Below are positions 26,853 through 35,336 of a stretch of DNA of 64,000 nt, one piece after another. The notes beneath the pieces are model-generated. The model was not told where the DNA came from. It did no database searches and saw only the letters and a list, made by a program, of their open reading frames with translations. The DNA comes from Microbulbifer variabilis ATCC 700307. Lineage in GTDB: Bacteria; Pseudomonadota; Gammaproteobacteria; Pseudomonadales; Cellvibrionaceae. The DNA is taken from positions 434,001-498,000 of the forward strand of contig NZ_AQYJ01000027.1 of assembly GCF_000380565.1 (NCBI RefSeq), written 5' to 3'. The position numbers and the translations under genes were made by a program. Position 1 is the first letter of the stretch. Each line of letters begins with the position of its first letter.

Positions 26853-26933
26853 TCGAATCTCCTTGGTACTACCGGAACTTTCTCTTGCATCGCTGGATAG
26901 AGCGACTGGTGCCGGTTCAGTGAGAGTTACCGC

Positions 26934-27365
26934 TCAAGCGGCTGACTCTGATTCCGATGTTTTCTCGCTGGGATGAGCGGGCGTTTCTTCTGGGGGTTGC
27001 TCAGGTACAACCTCGGGAGCCGGTTCCGGGGATACCTCCGGCTCTGCCTGGGGCTCCAGCTCAGGAGGTTCCTGCGCAGGCATTTCCTCTGGCGTGTTCG
27101 GCTCAATTTCCGGGTCACCCTGCAGAGGAGAAATGTCGGCAAGGGCCTCTTCTGGTACTAGCGGTTGTCCCTTGTTATTCAGCTCACATTGCAGCAATTC
27201 GATGCGCAGGCTGACATCACGTGTGTTGGCTTCGAACATCTGATTGATGGCGACGTCTTTGTGTTCGCTGCGAAACAGTTTATTGGGCTCACGGCCATCC
27301 AGCCATTCACCACTTTTGCTCAGGAACTGCTGGTGCTGATTGGCCAGCACATACACATGACTCAT
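26934..27365 (-). CDS. Unknown protein with Pro/Glu-rich tail
   Basis: A 143-residue protein from ATG 27365 (MSHVYVLANQHQQFLSKSGEWL). The first ~75 residues look folded, with a beta-strand-rich start and a block of interest, FRSEHKDVAINQMFEANTRDVSLRIEL. From about residue 76 it is a Pro/Glu-rich disordered tail with repeated PE, PEP and PPE units, ending in acidic Ser/Glu. No signal peptide or membrane segment is present. I do not recognise a named family. It sits between gshA and the malic enzyme gene, with a hairpin separating it from the latter. A TTG at 27377 is an alternative start. Confidence 0.7.
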   Translation of the reverse strand: MSHVYVLANQHQQFLSKSGEWLDGREPNKLFRSEHKDVAINQMFEANTRDVSLRIELLQCELNNKGQPLVPEEALADISPLQGDPEIEPNTPEEMPAQEPPELEPQAEPEVSPEPAPEVVPEQPPEETPAHPSEKTSESESAA

Positions 27366-27434
27366 TATGTTGGGCAACTTTGATGCTGTGACAGAAAGGC
27401 AGTTTAGCGACGGGTGCTGTATGGCTCAAGGAGT

Positions 27435-27471
27435 CCGTGAGAGCGAACGCGGCAAACGCCCGCTCCCACGG
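27435..27471 (-). terminator. GC-rich hairpin downstream of the malic enzyme gene
   Basis: CCGTG (27435-27439) pairs with CACGG (27467-27471), and inner AGCG/CGCT and GCG/CGC arms stack inside. It lies 17 bp past the malic enzyme stop on the minus strand. There is no T tract, so it may act as a stabiliser or a Rho-assisted terminator. Confidence 0.45.
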
Positions 27472-27487
27472 GGTGAGGTGGGGATGG

Positions 27488-28741
27488 CTATACAGATTTC
27501 AGCGGGTAGTGCTCGGGGTAAGGCAGGCGAGCACAGCCACTATCCACTGCCGCGCGGGCTACTGCAGCAGCGACCTCGGGCAGCAGGCGCGGGTCTGTGG
27601 GCTTGGGCAAAATATAGTTGTAGCCAAAGCTTAGTTCTATACCACCGTAGCCTTCACGAACTGAGTCGGGAACGGGCAGGTGGGCAATTTTGCGGATGGC
27701 TTCGATTGCCGCGAGTTTCATCTCTTCATTGATCCGTGCCGCACGTACATCCAGAGCGCCGCGGAAAATAAAGGGGAAGCACAGCACATTATTGACCTGA
27801 TTTGGATAGTCCGAACGCCCGGTAGCCATAATCAGGTCTTCGCGCACACTGTGGGCCAGCTCCGGCTTGATTTCCGGGTTGGGGTTGGAGCAGGCAAAGA
27901 CTACCGGCCTGGGTGCCATTCGTTGCAGCTGCTCGGCAGATAGCAGGTCTGGTCCGGATACGCCGAGGAACACATCCGCGTCGGCTATGGCATCGTCGAG
28001 GGTGCGCATATCGGTATCCCGTGCCCACTCGCCTTTGTAGGCGTTGATATCGGTGCGCCCGGAGTGGATTACCCCACGGCTGTCGAGCATGGTGATTTGC
28101 TCTTTGCGCGCACCGGCAGCCAACATTAGCTTGCAGCAGGCGGTAGCAGCTGCGCCAGCGCCCAGGCATACCATGCGCACTTCGCTGATTTTTTTACCCT
28201 GGATTTCCAGTGCATTGAGCATTCCCGCTACGGTCACAATAGCTGTGCCGTGTTGGTCGTCGTGGAATACCGGTACCGGGCAGCGCTCTATCAGTGCCTC
28301 TTCAATATGGAAGCACTCCGGCGCCTTTATATCCTCAAGGTTGATGCCGCCAAAGGTATTGGCGATAGCGGCAACAGTCTGGATAAATTGCTCCGGGCTA
28401 TTGACGTCCACCTCGATATCCACCGAATTGATATCGGCGAAGCGCTTGAACAGAAGTGATTTCCCCTCCATAACGGGCTTGGAAGCCAATGGCCCCAGAT
28501 TGCCGAGGCCGAGAATGGCGCTGCCATTAGAAATAACAGCTACCAAGTTGCCCTTACCAGTGTATTGATAAGCGGCCTCTGGGTCTTTGGCTATCTCGCG
28601 TACCGGTTCGGCTACCCCTGGGCTATAGGCCAGGGACAGGTCCTCTTGGGTTTCGGCGGCAGTAGTCAGCTCAACTGAAAGTTTGCCGGGAGTGGGGAGC
28701 GCGTGGTAATCGAGCGCTGCCTGGCGCAATGAATCCGTCAT
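27488..28741 (-). CDS. Malic enzyme (oxaloacetate-decarboxylating malate dehydrogenase), short form
   Basis: A cytosolic enzyme converting malate to pyruvate and CO2 with NAD(P)+ reduction. The 417-residue protein is the short bacterial form without the C-terminal phosphotransacetylase-like domain of MaeB. Motifs: TPGKLSVELTTAAE, LAYSPGVAEPVREI, GKGNLVAVISNGSAILGLGN, FGGINLEDIKAPECF, the metal-site region HDDQHGTAIV and the dinucleotide loop VCLGAGAAATA. Cofactor preference cannot be read with certainty. It has its own upstream region toward rpmE. Confidence 0.94.
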   Translation of the reverse strand: MTDSLRQAALDYHALPTPGKLSVELTTAAETQEDLSLAYSPGVAEPVREIAKDPEAAYQYTGKGNLVAVISNGSAILGLGNLGPLASKPVMEGKSLLFKRFADINSVDIEVDVNSPEQFIQTVAAIANTFGGINLEDIKAPECFHIEEALIERCPVPVFHDDQHGTAIVTVAGMLNALEIQGKKISEVRMVCLGAGAAATACCKLMLAAGARKEQITMLDSRGVIHSGRTDINAYKGEWARDTDMRTLDDAIADADVFLGVSGPDLLSAEQLQRMAPRPVVFACSNPNPEIKPELAHSVREDLIMATGRSDYPNQVNNVLCFPFIFRGALDVRAARINEEMKLAAIEAIRKIAHLPVPDSVREGYGGIELSFGYNYILPKPTDPRLLPEVAAAVARAAVDSGCARLPYPEHYPLKSV

Positions 28742-29034
28742 TTGGGGGCTATTCTCTCGAAAACTTGGGATAACGCTGCGGTGCTATCCCGGTTACTGCG
28801 GGTGCCAGAGAATAACCGAGGGGCACTTGTAGCCACAAGCTTAATGGAAGGCTAAAACTAGTACTTCTTACTATTTTGCCCTTAGTAAGTGGCTAATTTC
28901 AGGATGATCAGTTGCTAATGTGTGATTTTGAAGGATAAATTTATCGTCAAAATCGACAACATTAAGCAATTCGAATCGATTTTGCCCGTGGGGCATACCT
29001 TTGAGCAGATATAGGTATTAAGGGTAAAAAAAAA
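28742..29034. other. Intergenic region, malic enzyme start to rpmE terminator
   Basis: About 290 bp with no supported gene. It should contain the minus-strand promoter of the malic enzyme gene. A short inverted repeat CTTACTA (28867-28873) / TAGTAAG (28883-28889) is present. Sequence is AT-rich around 28900-28980. No other structure stands out. Confidence 0.4.
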
Positions 29035-29057
29035 GGCATTGGGGTGGCCCCAATGCC
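29026..29057 (-). terminator. Rho-independent terminator after rpmE
   Basis: On plus, GGCATTGGGG (29035-29044) and CCCCAATGCC (29048-29057) form a perfect 10-bp stem with a 3-nt loop. The A9 tract at 29026-29034 is a T9 tail on the minus strand, the direction of rpmE. Confidence 0.95.
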
Positions 29058-29091
29058 CTCTTCCGAGATGCCAGGCATCCCAATGTTCGGT

Positions 29092-29304
29092 TTACTTGCC
29101 GATGCGGCTGCCGAAACGCTTTTTGAAGCGGTCCACGCGTCCACCGGTAGTAGCCTGCTTTTGCTTGCCAGTGTAGAAGGGGTGGCACTGGGAGCACACA
29201 TCGATCTGCAGGTCTTTGCCCAGGGTAGAACGGGTTTTGACTACGTTGCCGCAGGAGCAAGTGGCGGTGATGTCGGTGTAGTTAGGATGGATATCTGCTT
29301 TCAT
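29092..29304 (-). CDS. rpmE: 50S ribosomal protein L31 (zinc-binding type)
   Basis: A 70-residue ribosomal protein starting [20 protein letters not shown], with cysteines at TCSCG and the pair [13 protein letters not shown], which form the zinc site of the C+ form. AAGAGG precedes ATG 29304; the frame continues upstream to 29439 without L31 features. It is divergent from priA, the conserved gammaproteobacterial arrangement, and ends at a strong terminator. Confidence 0.97.
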   Translation of the reverse strand: MKADIHPNYTDITATCSCGNVVKTRSTLGKDLQIDVCSQCHPFYTGKQKQATTGGRVDRFKKRFGSRIGK

Positions 29305-29668
29305 GATTGCCTCTTTTCGAAACCGCCACTCGATCTGTTGCCGGGCACGGTATCGTCGTTGGAGCAGGAACCGGACCGGTTCCAGGCTGATTAAAAAGTC
29401 GGCGCATACTATCAGATTAGCGTCGGGGTTCAAGTCCAAATACCGGGACCTAGCCAGTCACTAAATTGCTATTTATTCAGCCAATGGACTTATCTGGATA
29501 TCTCGGTATTGCCTCTTTGGGGTGTTGGTAAGCATAGAGCCGGGCCTGGCTTAGGAAGGCTAACCGACCTGGTGGTTACACATTGCCATATAAAAAAGTA
29601 ATCGGCCTCTGTATCTTGCCGGAGCAGTCAGTACACTAGCGCCTTTTACCGAGGTTCGTGGGGGTGAG
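29305..29668. other. Divergent intergenic region rpmE / priA
   Basis: About 364 bp without a supported gene. It holds the candidate rpmE promoter at 29406-29433 and must hold that of priA. The ORFs crossing it are shadows or the upstream extension of rpmE. Confidence 0.5.
29406..29433 (-). promoter_or_regulatory. Candidate sigma-70 promoter for rpmE
   Basis: On the minus strand TTGAAC (29433-29428) and TAGTAT (29411-29406) are separated by 16 bp, about 100 bp before the rpmE start. This is motif reading only. Confidence 0.4.
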
Positions 29669-31882
29669 GTGGAACAGGCAGTCCAACAGAATGTCATTTT
29701 ACGCTTGGCGGTACCAGTACCGTTGCGGCGCCTGTTCGACTACCTGCCTCCAGAGGGCCTGGATCCGCAGACATTAATACCAGGGCAGCGGCTGTGGGTG
29801 CCCTTTGCCGGGCGCAAACTGGTTGCGGTATTGGTAGACGTTGTGCAGAAGTCATCGTTTGCACATTTAAAGCCCGCCCTGGAGCTGATTGACCAAACGG
29901 CGCTGTTTAGTAGAGTCAGTCTGGGATTCCTTTCCTGGATCGCCGATTATTACCAGGCCCCGATTGGTGAAGTGTATGCAGCCGCACTGCCCGCCGCTCT
30001 GCGTAAGGGCAAGCCCGCAGACCACTGGGCCGAGCAATGGTTGCAGCTCACTACCGAGGGCAAGGGTTTGCCCGAGTCAGCATTGGCGCGGGCACCAAAA
30101 CAACAAGCCCTGTTGCAACTGTTGCTCAGTGAGGGAAAGCAAAGCCGTACTCACCTGAAAGCCCTGGGGCATACATCGACGATAGTGCGCGCCTTGCAGG
30201 AGCGCGGCCTTGTTAATTGGAGCTCTGGCCCTACCGTTCCACCACCGCTACCGGTAGCAGAACCGGTTCCGGCGCCGCAATTGAGTGAAGAACAGCAAAA
30301 GGTATTGGATTCGGTGGATTGCGGCCACTATTCCGCTTCCCTCCTTGAGGGCACTACCGGCAGTGGCAAGACCGAAGTTTACTTGCAATTGATGGAGCGG
30401 GTTTTGGCTGAGGGGCGCCAGGCGCTACTCCTGGTTCCAGAAATAGGACTTACCCCTCAGACCCTACGGCGTATAGCTTCGCGTTTCCCCAAGCGCAGCA
30501 TTGCGGCTCTGCATTCAGGCCTGGCTGAAGGCGAGCGGGCCCAGTCCTGGCTCGCTGCAGTGGCGGGGCAGGCCGATATTGTGATTGGCACCCGCTCGGT
30601 GATTATGACGCCAATGCCGAGACTTGGCATAGTGATAGTGGATGAGGAGCACGATGCTTCCTTTAAGCAACAGGATGGTGTGCGCTACTCAGCTCGGGAT
30701 CTTGCAGTGGTGGTGGCGCGCAATGCCAATGTTCCGGTGCTATTGGGCTCCGCCACGCCCTCCCTGGAAACCCTGCATAACGCGTTGAATGGCCGTTACC
30801 AGCATTTGCGCATGCGCCAGCGCGCGGGGGATGCGCGCCCTCCGCAGATCCATGTGGTACCCACTCTGCGCGAGCCGCTGGAGGAGGGATTTTCCCCCCA
30901 GGTGCTTCGCCATATAGGGGAAACCCTGGCGCGTGGTGAACAGGTTTTGGTTTTTATTAACCGGCGCGGCTTCGCTCCCGCCCTCACCTGTGATGATTGT
31001 GGTTGGTTGGCCGATTGCCCCCACTGCTCCAGCAAGCTCACCATGCATCGGCGCTTGCGTCAGTTGCGTTGCCACCATTGCGATTACCGTTGTTCACTAG
31101 TTGATAGTTGCCCCCAGTGCCACAGCCGATCTATCTCCGCCCTGGGTGGGGGTACTGAACGCAGTGAGGAGTTGTTGGCGCGGCGCTTTGCCGAATATCC
31201 GGTAATCCGTGTGGATCGGGACACCACGACCAGTAAGCTGGCCTTGGACCGGTTGTTGGCTCCGGCGCGCGATGGAGAGCCCTGTTTGCTCCTGGGTACC
31301 CAGATGCTGGCTAAAGGTCACCATTTGCCGCGGGTGACCTTGGTAGTAGTTCAGGATGCGGATGGTGGCCTGTTTAGTGCAGATTTCCGCGCCCCGGAGC
31401 GTACTGGTCAGTTGCTGGAGCAGGTGGCTGGACGTGCAGGGCGCGGCAGTCTGAGCGGTCGGGTACTGGTGCAGAGCCGATTTCCTGAACACCCCCTGTT
31501 ACAGATGTTATTGGAGAAAGGCTACGGTAGTTTTGCGCGCCAATTACTGCGCGATCGCGCGGTGGCGCAGCTGCCCCCTACCAATGCAATGGCTCTCGTG
31601 CGGGCGGAGTGCGAAGAGCCCTCCTGGGCTGAGGAGTTCCTGCACAATGCGAGAATGTTTATGCAGTCCCTGGCACCCCCTTCACCGCAGTTACAGTATC
31701 TGGGGCCAGTGCCCGCGTTGTTGGAGCGCAAATCCGGGCGTTTCCGTTTCTATATACAGGTTACTGCGCAGAATCGCGCGCAACTGCAGCCTCTTTTGGC
31801 GCGCTTATGTGTCTGGGCAGAGGGAAATAAAAACCGTCGTCTGCGCTGGGCGATAGATATGGATGCACAGGAATTGTCGTAA
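29669..31882 (+). CDS. priA: Primosomal protein N' (replication restart helicase)
   Basis: PriA recognises stalled forks and reloads the replisome. The 737-residue protein has the N-terminal 3'-OH-binding domain (LRLAVPVPLRRLFDYLPP), a DEXH helicase core with Walker A GTTGSGKTEVYLQL and DEEHD, motif III GSATPS, and the zinc-binding insert of paired cysteines (CDDCGWLADCPHCSSKL ... CHHCDY ... CPQCHS). Helicase motif VI is QVAGRAGRG. GTG 29669 is the start that gives the family N-terminus. Gene length is normal. Confidence 0.97.
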   Translation: MEQAVQQNVILRLAVPVPLRRLFDYLPPEGLDPQTLIPGQRLWVPFAGRKLVAVLVDVVQKSSFAHLKPALELIDQTALFSRVSLGFLSWIADYYQAPIGEVYAAALPAALRKGKPADHWAEQWLQLTTEGKGLPESALARAPKQQALLQLLLSEGKQSRTHLKALGHTSTIVRALQERGLVNWSSGPTVPPPLPVAEPVPAPQLSEEQQKVLDSVDCGHYSASLLEGTTGSGKTEVYLQLMERVLAEGRQALLLVPEIGLTPQTLRRIASRFPKRSIAALHSGLAEGERAQSWLAAVAGQADIVIGTRSVIMTPMPRLGIVIVDEEHDASFKQQDGVRYSARDLAVVVARNANVPVLLGSATPSLETLHNALNGRYQHLRMRQRAGDARPPQIHVVPTLREPLEEGFSPQVLRHIGETLARGEQVLVFINRRGFAPALTCDDCGWLADCPHCSSKLTMHRRLRQLRCHHCDYRCSLVDSCPQCHSRSISALGGGTERSEELLARRFAEYPVIRVDRDTTTSKLALDRLLAPARDGEPCLLLGTQMLAKGHHLPRVTLVVVQDADGGLFSADFRAPERTGQLLEQVAGRAGRGSLSGRVLVQSRFPEHPLLQMLLEKGYGSFARQLLRDRAVAQLPPTNAMALVRAECEEPSWAEEFLHNARMFMQSLAPPSPQLQYLGPVPALLERKSGRFRFYIQVTAQNRAQLQPLLARLCVWAEGNKNRRLRWAIDMDAQELS

Positions 31883-31964
31883 ATTTTGCTGGAATTCAAT
31901 GCCCCCAGCCTAATTGGCGGTACAATTCCCCTGCTGAGCAGATCACCCAGGGAAGAAATCCTCA

Positions 31965-32525
31965 ATGAGCCGTCGCAAAACCAATCGCCGCAGTAAAAGT
32001 TCTGCGGGAAAACCCGCCTGGGGTTGGTTCTTCCTGGGAAATATTGTTGGCGGTTTCGCGGTATTTCTGCTTCTGCAATACGGTATTGCTGGGGAGGGTA
32101 AAGGCGCTAGCGGTGGCAAACCACAGGCGGCCAAACCGAGGGTTGAGGAGCGCACTCAGCCGCGCTTTGATTTCTACACAATGCTGAAGGAAAACGAGGT
32201 TTCCGTACCTCCCCCCAAGGTGGCCGAGCCCGCTCGTCGTCAGCAGGATTCCAATACCGGGCAGGGGGCAGTTAGTGAACCCCCACAACAGGTTTACATT
32301 CTGCAAGCAGCCTCCTTTCGTGAGGCGGCTGAAGCCGAGCGCCTGCGTGTGCAACTTACCCTGGCCAATCTGGATGTTAAAGTCGAGTCAGCTAGTGATA
32401 GTCGCGGAACCTGGCACAGAGTCTTGGTTGGGCCTTTCGACAACCGCTCGCGTATGGCAAAGGCCCGACAGGTACTGGCTGAGCACAGACTGATGCCGCT
32501 GGTGCTGAAACGTCCAGCCAACTGA
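31965..32525 (+). CDS. SPOR domain membrane protein (FtsN-like)
   Basis: A 186-residue single-pass inner-membrane protein: a basic cytoplasmic N-terminus (MSRRKTNRRSKSSAGK), one membrane helix (WGWFFLGNIVGGFAVFLLLQYGI), a Pro/Lys-rich periplasmic linker and a C-terminal SPOR domain (YILQAASFREAAEAERLRVQL ... WHRVLVGPFDNRSRMAKARQVL). SPOR domains bind denuded glycan at the septum. Its place between priA and hslVU matches the FtsN-like gene of pseudomonads; argS, usually before it, is absent. Whether it is the essential FtsN cannot be decided here. Confidence 0.88.
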   Translation: MSRRKTNRRSKSSAGKPAWGWFFLGNIVGGFAVFLLLQYGIAGEGKGASGGKPQAAKPRVEERTQPRFDFYTMLKENEVSVPPPKVAEPARRQQDSNTGQGAVSEPPQQVYILQAASFREAAEAERLRVQLTLANLDVKVESASDSRGTWHRVLVGPFDNRSRMAKARQVLAEHRLMPLVLKRPAN

Positions 32526-32671
32526 TTAATGTGCAGGGCTTTCTGCCCAGCATGGTAGATAAAGCTATTTACTCTCTCACTTTTGGTCAAATTAACGTGG
32601 GCGGCTTTGGCTTTGAAGCAAAAAACCACAGTGGATACTGGGTTCCGGGTACAGCAATTGCCCCTTCCTTA

Positions 32672-32700
32672 TTGAAATCGGCGCGTGCCGTCCTCACTTA
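32672..32700 (+). promoter_or_regulatory. Candidate sigma-32 promoter for hslVU
   Basis: TTGAAA (32672-32677) and CCTCACTTA (32692-32700) are separated by 14 bp, close to the heat-shock pattern CTTGAAA-N(11-16)-CCCCATNT, about 80 bp before hslV. hslVU is a sigma-32 target in E. coli. Motif reading only. Confidence 0.45.
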
Positions 32701-32779
32701 TCTAACCTGAATGAAATTCCCGGCGCGATTGGTAACCACCTTCTGCGCTGAAGCTCACGCGTAATCCGAGAGGTCTCCA

Positions 32780-33319
32780 TTGGAACAGTATCGCGGAACC
32801 ACCATTTTATCCTGTCGCCGCAACGGCAAAGTTGTGATTGGCGGCGACGGCCAGGTGTCCATGGGTAACACCATTATGAAGGGCAATGCGCGCAAGGTGC
32901 GTCGCCTGTATAAGGACAAGGTGATTGCCGGTTTTGCCGGCGGTACCGCCGATGCCTTTACCCTGTTTGAGCGCTTCGAGGCCAAGCTGGAAGCCCATGG
33001 TGGGCAATTGACCCGCGCCGCTGTGGAGCTGGCCAAAGACTGGCGTACCGATCGTGCCCTGCGCCGCCTCGAGGCCCTGTTAGCTGTGGCCGACGAGACT
33101 GCCAGCCTGATCGTGACCGGCAATGGTGATGTTATTCAGCCGGAAGATGACCTGATCGCCATCGGTTCTGGTGGGCCTTTTGCCCAGTCTGCGGCACGGG
33201 CTTTGCTCGACAACACCGATATGGATGCCCGTGCAATTGTTGAGCAGGGCCTGAAAATCGCCGGTGATATCTGTGTTTACACCAACCAGAACCACACCAT
33301 CGAAGAATTGAATTTTTAA
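32780..33319 (+). CDS. hslV: ATP-dependent protease proteolytic subunit HslV
   Basis: The N-terminal-threonine peptidase of the HslUV (ClpYQ) protease. The 179-residue precursor starts at TTG 32780 with GAGAGG 6 bp upstream. It reads [29 protein letters not shown]. The catalytic threonine should be the first T of TTILS, so a short MEQYRG propeptide must be removed, as in other HslV proteins with extensions. [15 protein letters not shown] and a normal C-terminus follow. It forms an operon with hslU (82 bp). Confidence 0.96.
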   Translation: MEQYRGTTILSCRRNGKVVIGGDGQVSMGNTIMKGNARKVRRLYKDKVIAGFAGGTADAFTLFERFEAKLEAHGGQLTRAAVELAKDWRTDRALRRLEALLAVADETASLIVTGNGDVIQPEDDLIAIGSGGPFAQSAARALLDNTDMDARAIVEQGLKIAGDICVYTNQNHTIEELNF

Positions 33320-33401
33320 GTGCCTCGCGCTCTTTAGGCGCCATTGGCCGGGCGGTCCCTCAAAGGGAACCGCCGATATGTTTTGCAGGAATTGAATTGA
33401 T

Positions 33402-34718
33402 ATGTCCCAGATGACCCCCAGAGAAATCGTCCATGAGCTCGACCGCCATATAGTCGGCCAGCAGGACGCCAAACGCGCCGTAGCGATTGCACTGCGCAAT
33501 CGCTGGCGCCGCATGCAGGTGACCGAGGATTTGCGCGCCGAGATCACCCCGAAAAATATCCTGATGATTGGCCCCACCGGTGTGGGCAAAACTGAAATTG
33601 CCCGCCGTCTGGCAAAGTTGGCCAATGCGCCCTTCATTAAGGTAGAAGCAACCAAGTTCACGGAGGTGGGCTATGTTGGCCGCGATGTGGAGTCGATCGT
33701 ACGCGATCTTGTCGAGATGGCTGTGAAGCAGGAGCGTGAGCTGGCTATGTCCGGTGTGCAGCAGCGTGCTATGGATGCTGCGGAGGAGCGTATCTTAGAT
33801 GCCTTATTGCCGCCAGCGCGCTCCACTGAGCCCAATGACAAGGATTCCAGTACCCGCCAGTTGTTTCGTAAGAAATTGCGGGAGGGAGAACTCGACGATA
33901 AGGAAGTGGAGTTAGATATGGCAGCTGCGCCAGTGGGCGTAGAGATTATGGCGCCTCCAGGTATGGAGGAAATGACTAATCAACTACAGGGCATGTTCTC
34001 GAATATGTCCCAGGGCAAGACCCGCAAGCGCAAATTACCGGTTAAGCAGGCCATAAAGCAGCTGACTGATGAAGAGGCGGCCAAGCTGGTTAATGATGAA
34101 GATATTAAAACCAGTGCGATTCGTGCCGCCGAACAGAACGGTATTGTCTTTATCGATGAAATCGACAAAGTGGCCAAGCGTCAGGAGAGTGGCGGTGCCG
34201 ATGTGTCTCGTGAGGGTGTTCAGAGAGATCTACTGCCACTGATTGAGGGCAGTACTGTTAACACCAAGTACGGCATGATCAAGACAGACCATATTTTGTT
34301 TATCGCCTCAGGTGCCTTCCATCTGTCCAAGCCATCGGATCTGATCCCAGAGTTGCAGGGCCGACTGCCAATCCGTGTGGAGTTAAGCTCGCTCACTTCG
34401 GCAGACTTTGAGCGCATTCTCACTGAGCCATCCGCTTCCCTGACCGAGCAGCAGAGAGCTCTGCTTGCTACAGAGGGCCTGGAGCTGAAATTTACTGAAG
34501 ACGGAATCCGCCGCATTGCAGAGGTGGCCTACGAGGTGAATGAGCGCACGGAGAATATTGGTGCGCGTCGATTGCACACCGTACTGGAGCGCCTGTTGGA
34601 GGAGATTTCCTTCGATGCTGGTGACGGAGACAAGACCCTGAATGTAGATGCTGCCTATGTGGATACCCACCTGGGCGAGCTCAGCCAAAATGAGGACCTT
34701 TCGCGTTTTATCCTGTAA
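33402..34718 (+). CDS. hslU: ATP-dependent protease ATPase subunit HslU
   Basis: The AAA+ unfoldase that feeds HslV. The 438-residue protein has [21 protein letters not shown] at the start, Walker [16 protein letters not shown], the pore loop region [12 protein letters not shown], the helical I domain (about 110-240), Walker [10 protein letters not shown] and the sensor region [11 protein letters not shown]. The C-terminus SRFIL, which docks into HslV, is intact. It is followed immediately by the DUF971 gene. Confidence 0.97.
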   Translation: MSQMTPREIVHELDRHIVGQQDAKRAVAIALRNRWRRMQVTEDLRAEITPKNILMIGPTGVGKTEIARRLAKLANAPFIKVEATKFTEVGYVGRDVESIVRDLVEMAVKQERELAMSGVQQRAMDAAEERILDALLPPARSTEPNDKDSSTRQLFRKKLREGELDDKEVELDMAAAPVGVEIMAPPGMEEMTNQLQGMFSNMSQGKTRKRKLPVKQAIKQLTDEEAAKLVNDEDIKTSAIRAAEQNGIVFIDEIDKVAKRQESGGADVSREGVQRDLLPLIEGSTVNTKYGMIKTDHILFIASGAFHLSKPSDLIPELQGRLPIRVELSSLTSADFERILTEPSASLTEQQRALLATEGLELKFTEDGIRRIAEVAYEVNERTENIGARRLHTVLERLLEEISFDAGDGDKTLNVDAAYVDTHLGELSQNEDLSRFIL

Positions 34719-35093
34719 ATGAAACCGCAAAAAATCCGATTAAATCGCGCAGAGAAAAACTTGCAGCTGGTATTTGCTGATGGCGACTTTACCTTGCCGG
34801 CAGAGTATTTGCGCGTCTACTCCCCCAGTGCCGAGGTGCGTGGTCATGGCAACAGTGCCCCGGTTCTGGTGGATGGAAAAATGCACGTGGGTATCGACAA
34901 AATAGAGGCCGCTGGTCGCTATGCGCTGAAAATCGATTTTGATGATGGCCACGACACAGGTATTTATACCTGGGAATACCTGCGTGAACTCGCCGAGAAA
35001 TATAATGCTAACTGGGAGAGCTACCTGCAGCGGTTGCGCGCTGAGGGTAAGGGACGCGATCCTGATGAAAGTGTGGTGAAGTTTATCGGCTAG
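34719..35093 (+). CDS. DUF971 (GBBH-like N-terminal domain) protein
   Basis: A 124-residue protein whose ATG directly follows the hslU stop (no gap), so it is translationally coupled to hslU. It belongs to DUF971: KIRLNRAEKNLQLVFADG, LPAEYLRVYSPSAEVRGHG and the block GRYALKIDFDDGHDTGIYTWEYL. The domain also forms the N-terminus of gamma-butyrobetaine hydroxylase. In pseudomonads it sits at the same place after hslU. Some family members bind metal or take part in iron-sulphur trafficking; nothing here shows this. Confidence 0.9.
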   Translation: MKPQKIRLNRAEKNLQLVFADGDFTLPAEYLRVYSPSAEVRGHGNSAPVLVDGKMHVGIDKIEAAGRYALKIDFDDGHDTGIYTWEYLRELAEKYNANWESYLQRLRAEGKGRDPDESVVKFIG

Positions 35094-35336
35094 TACGGGG
35101 TGCGCCGTATAGCGGTGCACTTGTCTATTTCCCCACCCATTGAAAATACTGAAAAAACAATAATCTCTCACTGTTTTTTCGCAATTCTGTAATATTGCTA
35201 TGGTTGTGTTTTTACAGTCTTAACGCCCGTACTAAGCTTTGTGGCGATGAAAGCCAGAAGTTAATCGGCGCGTAATTCTTTTGTCATATTTCCGGACTCT
35301 AATGCTCGCCAAATTTACGAGTTCCGGAGGCTCATC

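Noticed and set aside
28867..28889. Short inverted repeat before the malic enzyme gene as a regulatory site
   Set aside because: Only 7 bp in AT-rich sequence, likely chance.
35270..35336. Pho box before the first alkaline phosphatase
   Set aside because: TTGTCAT at about 35281 matches one half-site, but the expected second half reads CCGGACT, a poor match. Not enough to list as a site.
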